Source of the DNA: Methanimicrococcus sp.
GTDB taxonomy: Archaea > Halobacteriota > Methanosarcinia > Methanosarcinales > Methanosarcinaceae
Assembly (NCBI GenBank): GCA_009776675.1
Contig: WRNK01000051.1
Coordinates: 1-7,940 of the forward strand
Length of the DNA stretch: 7,940 nt
Direction: 5' to 3'
Below, piece after piece: positions 6,949-7,940 of this stretch (position 1 is the stretch's first letter; every line of letters starts with the position of its first letter). The position numbers and the translations under genes are program-made. The notes beneath the pieces were generated by a model, which was not told the origin of the DNA, did not search any database, and saw only the letters and a list, made by a program, of their open reading frames with translations.

Positions 6949-6959
6949 CTTTTTATAAG
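6949..6959 (-). promoter_or_regulatory. Candidate TATA box for thiDN
   Basis: The minus strand reads CTTATAAAAAG, the best TATA match in the divergent region. The predicted start lies near 6928, about 125 bases from the ATG. A second AT stretch, CTTATAATG, lies about 15-20 bases farther upstream. Confidence 0.55.
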
Positions 6960-6997
6960 ATATACTCATTATAAGTGTTCTGCAATTTTGATATTTA

Positions 6998-7031
6998 GAT
7001 TTTAAATTTGATTTAAATTTGATTTCAATTT
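6998..7031. repeat. Three tandem 11-bp AT-rich repeats with phased A-tracts
   Basis: GATTTTAAATTT (6998-7009), GATTTAAATTT (7010-7020) and GATTTCAATTT (7021-7031) lie head to tail. The AAATTT or CAATTT blocks start at 7004, 7015 and 7026, an exact 11-bp step close to one helical turn. Such phasing usually bends DNA. The repeats lie between the thiDN and LSm promoters. Confidence 0.7.
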
Positions 7032-7150
7032 AGATTTAGGCAAACAGTTATAACAGATATGTTTAAATATCATCATTCAATTCTTACACAGATTATAATC
7101 CGCGGTCTTTGACCAAAAATGGAAATAAAACGGTTCAACCATCGTTGGTT

Positions 7151-7161
7151 TGATCTGATCA
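7151..7161. promoter_or_regulatory. Palindrome TGATCTGATCA next to the LSm TATA box, candidate operator
   Basis: TGATC and GATCA are perfect complements around a central T. The site lies about seven bases upstream of the presumed TATA box, overlapping where a BRE or activator would bind. An imperfect hairpin with arms TCAACCA and TGGTTTGA abuts it at 7135-7153. Confidence 0.3.
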
Positions 7162-7167
7162 TTTAAA

Positions 7168-7178
7168 CTTTAAAATAG
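7168..7178 (+). promoter_or_regulatory. Candidate TATA box for LSm-rpl37e
   Basis: CTTTAAAATAG would place the transcription start near 7199, giving a leader of about 25 bases to the ATG at 7224 but only about 10 to the alternative ATG at 7209. Other AT-rich candidates (7062-7071, 7091-7100) lie farther upstream. Confidence 0.45.
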
Positions 7179-7223
7179 AGTATTTTCTTTGAAAAATACC
7201 TTTTCAATATGAAGGGAAATATT

Positions 7224-7442
7224 ATGACGAACAGACCTCTTGATATTTTGAATGAGGCTTTAAACAAGCCGGTTATTGCACGCTTGAAAGGCGGTCGTGA
7301 ATTCAGAGGAGAATTGAAAGGCTACGATCTTCACATGAACCTTGTTCTGGATAATGCGGAAGAATTAAAAGACGGCGTAAGTGTCAGAAAATACACCAGT
7401 ATTGTTGTCAGAGGAGACAACATTGTTTATGTTTCCCCCTAA
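7224..7442 (+). CDS. Archaeal LSm (Sm-like) RNA-binding protein
   Basis: This 72-residue protein should form a ring, usually a heptamer in archaeal LSm1 (SmAP1), that binds U-rich RNA and takes part in RNA metabolism. The Sm1 motif is clear at about 17-47, including [15 protein letters not shown] and [11 protein letters not shown]. Asp35, His37 and Asn39 lie at the expected uridine-binding loop. Sm2 is [13 protein letters not shown] at 60-72 with the Arg-Gly-Asp of the second binding loop. I chose ATG 7224 because LSm proteins of Methanosarcinales begin M-x-NRPLDIL and AAGGGA lies six bases upstream. ATG 7209 would add MKGNI and swallow that site. It is followed 86 bases later by rpl37e, a pairing common in euryarchaea, so the two are probably cotranscribed. 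The fairly high similarity to Methanosarcina LSm recalled from memory supports the lineage call. Confidence 0.95.
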   Translation: MTNRPLDILNEALNKPVIARLKGGREFRGELKGYDLHMNLVLDNAEELKDGVSVRKYTSIVVRGDNIVYVSP

Positions 7443-7486
7443 TGAAATAGAATGATGATGATAATTTCATTTGATTCTATTTTTCA
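7443..7486 (+). terminator. Hairpin with U-rich 3' side between LSm and rpl37e
   Basis: AAATAGAAT (7445-7453) pairs perfectly with ATTCTATTT (7474-7482). With a two-base bulge the stem extends to the TGA/TCA ends at 7443-7445 and 7484-7486. The 20-base loop can form a small inner ATGA/TCAT stem. The right side is T-rich (TATTTTT). It may partly terminate or mark a processing site between the two coding regions. A separate rpl37e promoter is not obvious. Confidence 0.5.
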
Positions 7487-7516
7487 ATTTAAAATCAATT
7501 TTATCAAATTATTTAC

Positions 7517-7522
7517 AGGTGA
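7517..7522 (+). promoter_or_regulatory. rpl37e ribosome binding site (AGGTGA)
   Basis: AGGTGA is a perfect match to the archaeal anti-Shine-Dalgarno sequence and lies six bases before the ATG at 7529. It is the strongest site in the window, as expected for a ribosomal protein gene. Confidence 0.85.
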
Positions 7523-7528
7523 AGAATT

Positions 7529-7711
7529 ATGGTTAAAGGAACGCCCTCAATGGGTCAAAGACAAAAACGAACACATATGAAATGCAGAAGATGCGGCAGC
7601 ACATCATTCAATATCCATACCAAACAATGTACTGCATGCGGTTTTGGAAGGTCTGCAAAATTAAGAGACTACAAATGGGTTCGAAAATCCAAGTTAAACG
7701 GGGACTATTAA
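7529..7711 (+). CDS. rpl37e: Large-subunit ribosomal protein eL37 (L37e)
   Basis: This 60-residue basic protein of the archaeal/eukaryotic large ribosomal subunit binds 23S rRNA through a zinc ribbon. It begins [20 protein letters not shown], close to the conserved KGTxSxGxRxKxTHxxCRRCG pattern of the family. The four zinc ligands are Cys19, Cys22, Cys34 and Cys37 in CRRC and CTAC. The conserved [13 protein letters not shown] segment follows at 38-50. The length is usual and no defect is visible. It lies downstream of the LSm gene, with its own strong ribosome binding site, and is followed by a long T-rich terminator. Confidence 0.96.
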   Translation: MVKGTPSMGQRQKRTHMKCRRCGSTSFNIHTKQCTACGFGRSAKLRDYKWVRKSKLNGDY

Positions 7712-7720
7712 GTCAGCCGT

Positions 7721-7774
7721 CTCTTTTTTTTAATTTTTCTCTTTTTTTCCCCTTCTTTTTTTTATTTCGTTTTT
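7721..7774 (+). terminator. Multi-tract oligo-T terminator after rpl37e
   Basis: Starting ten bases after the stop, the plus strand carries successive runs of 8, 5, 7, 8 and 5 T, with C-rich breaks between some of them. This is a strong archaeal factor-independent terminator pattern, ending the LSm-rpl37e transcript. Confidence 0.8.
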
Positions 7775-7795
7775 GACTTCTGTCTGTATTGTCAT

Positions 7796-7911
7796 AATCA
7801 TGAAATTATGATTTTTTGATTAAGATGGAAAAGTTTTAGATCCTATCTTCAATCAAGAAGTGCATAATTTCATGATTTCAATAGGCGTCATGTAATTCAA
7901 GCACTTTCTTG
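7796..7911. repeat. Large inverted-repeat element with two mutually exclusive hairpins
   Basis: AATCATGAAATTATG (7796-7810) is the exact complement of CATAATTTCATGATT (7863-7877), 15 bp. Inside it TTGATTAAGAT (7816-7826) pairs with 7845-7856, 11 bp with a one-base bulge. The same right-hand bases (7854-7875) can instead pair with 7888-7911 in about 19 bp with a bulge and a small internal loop. GAAGTGCA (7857-7864) also has an exact complement at 7926-7933. No coding frame covers this stretch, and 7912-7940 shows nothing else. It may be the leader of a gene beyond the window, a small RNA, or a palindromic mobile element. Confidence 0.65.
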
Positions 7912-7940
7912 GTCTATTATTCAATTGCACTTCCAATCCT

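Noticed and set aside
6804..7005. Plus-strand open frames in the C/T-rich stretch upstream of thiDN
   Set aside because: They encode low-complexity Phe/Leu/Ser runs produced by the pyrimidine bias of the leader, with no ribosome binding site or family resemblance.
7132..7138. GGTTCAA resembling a tRNA T-arm
   Set aside because: No matching T-stem, anticodon arm or acceptor stem can be drawn around it.
7209..7223. ATG at 7209 as the LSm start
   Set aside because: It would add five residues not seen at the start of related LSm proteins and would include the AAGGGA site that best serves ATG 7224.
7582..7776. Open frame overlapping rpl37e and running into the T-rich terminator
   Set aside because: It is out of frame with the clearly conserved eL37 sequence and ends in poly-Phe encoded by the T-runs.
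7778..7940. Insertion sequence or partial gene at the right edge
   Set aside because: No transposase-like or other coding frame is visible on either strand, and the inverted repeats alone do not establish a transposon.

Overview
The window looks like chromosome of a methanogenic archaeon. It encodes the F420-dependent methanogenesis enzyme Mer, an archaeal-type NMN adenylyltransferase, a ThiD-ThiN fusion, a stand-alone archaeal Elp3, an archaeal LSm protein and ribosomal protein eL37. TATA-like boxes, AGGTGA-type ribosome binding sites and oligo-T stretches after stop codons also fit an archaeon. The LSm and Mer sequences resemble Methanosarcinales proteins from memory. The fairly AT-rich DNA and an InlB-type repeat surface protein suggest a host-associated relative such as Methanimicrococcus or Methanolapillus. 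That genus-level placement is inference.

Layout: (1) 2-1213, plus strand, the 3' part of a repetitive membrane-anchored surface protein. (2) 1214-1866, a gene-free stretch holding an array of at least seven hairpins, three short and four long, with long units repeating every 105-113 bp and CA-rich loops. (3) 1867-3377, minus strand, an operon mer-nadM whose genes overlap by one base (TAATG). (4) 3378-3568, a divergent promoter region with a tandem 40-bp duplication. (5) 3569-5323, plus strand, elp3. (6) 5355-6803, minus strand, thiDN, convergent with elp3 and nearly touching it. (7) 6804-7223, a divergent regulatory region with a long purine-rich thiDN leader, phased A-tract repeats and the LSm promoter. 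(8) 7224-7711, plus strand, the pair LSm-rpl37e. (9) 7712-7940, a T-rich terminator and a large inverted-repeat element with two mutually exclusive folds.

Most genes are housekeeping: C1 metabolism and methanogenesis (mer), NAD+ synthesis (nadM), thiamine phosphate synthesis (thiDN), tRNA wobble modification (elp3), RNA binding (LSm) and ribosome structure (rpl37e). The novelty is in the noncoding DNA. The hairpin array at 1215-1699 shows paired base changes between units. By hand count it also has many more G-U than A-C oppositions when read on the plus strand, which suggests selection on a plus-strand RNA. The element at 7796-7911 could act as a structural switch or be a palindromic repeat. 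All counts were made by eye and no database search was possible.
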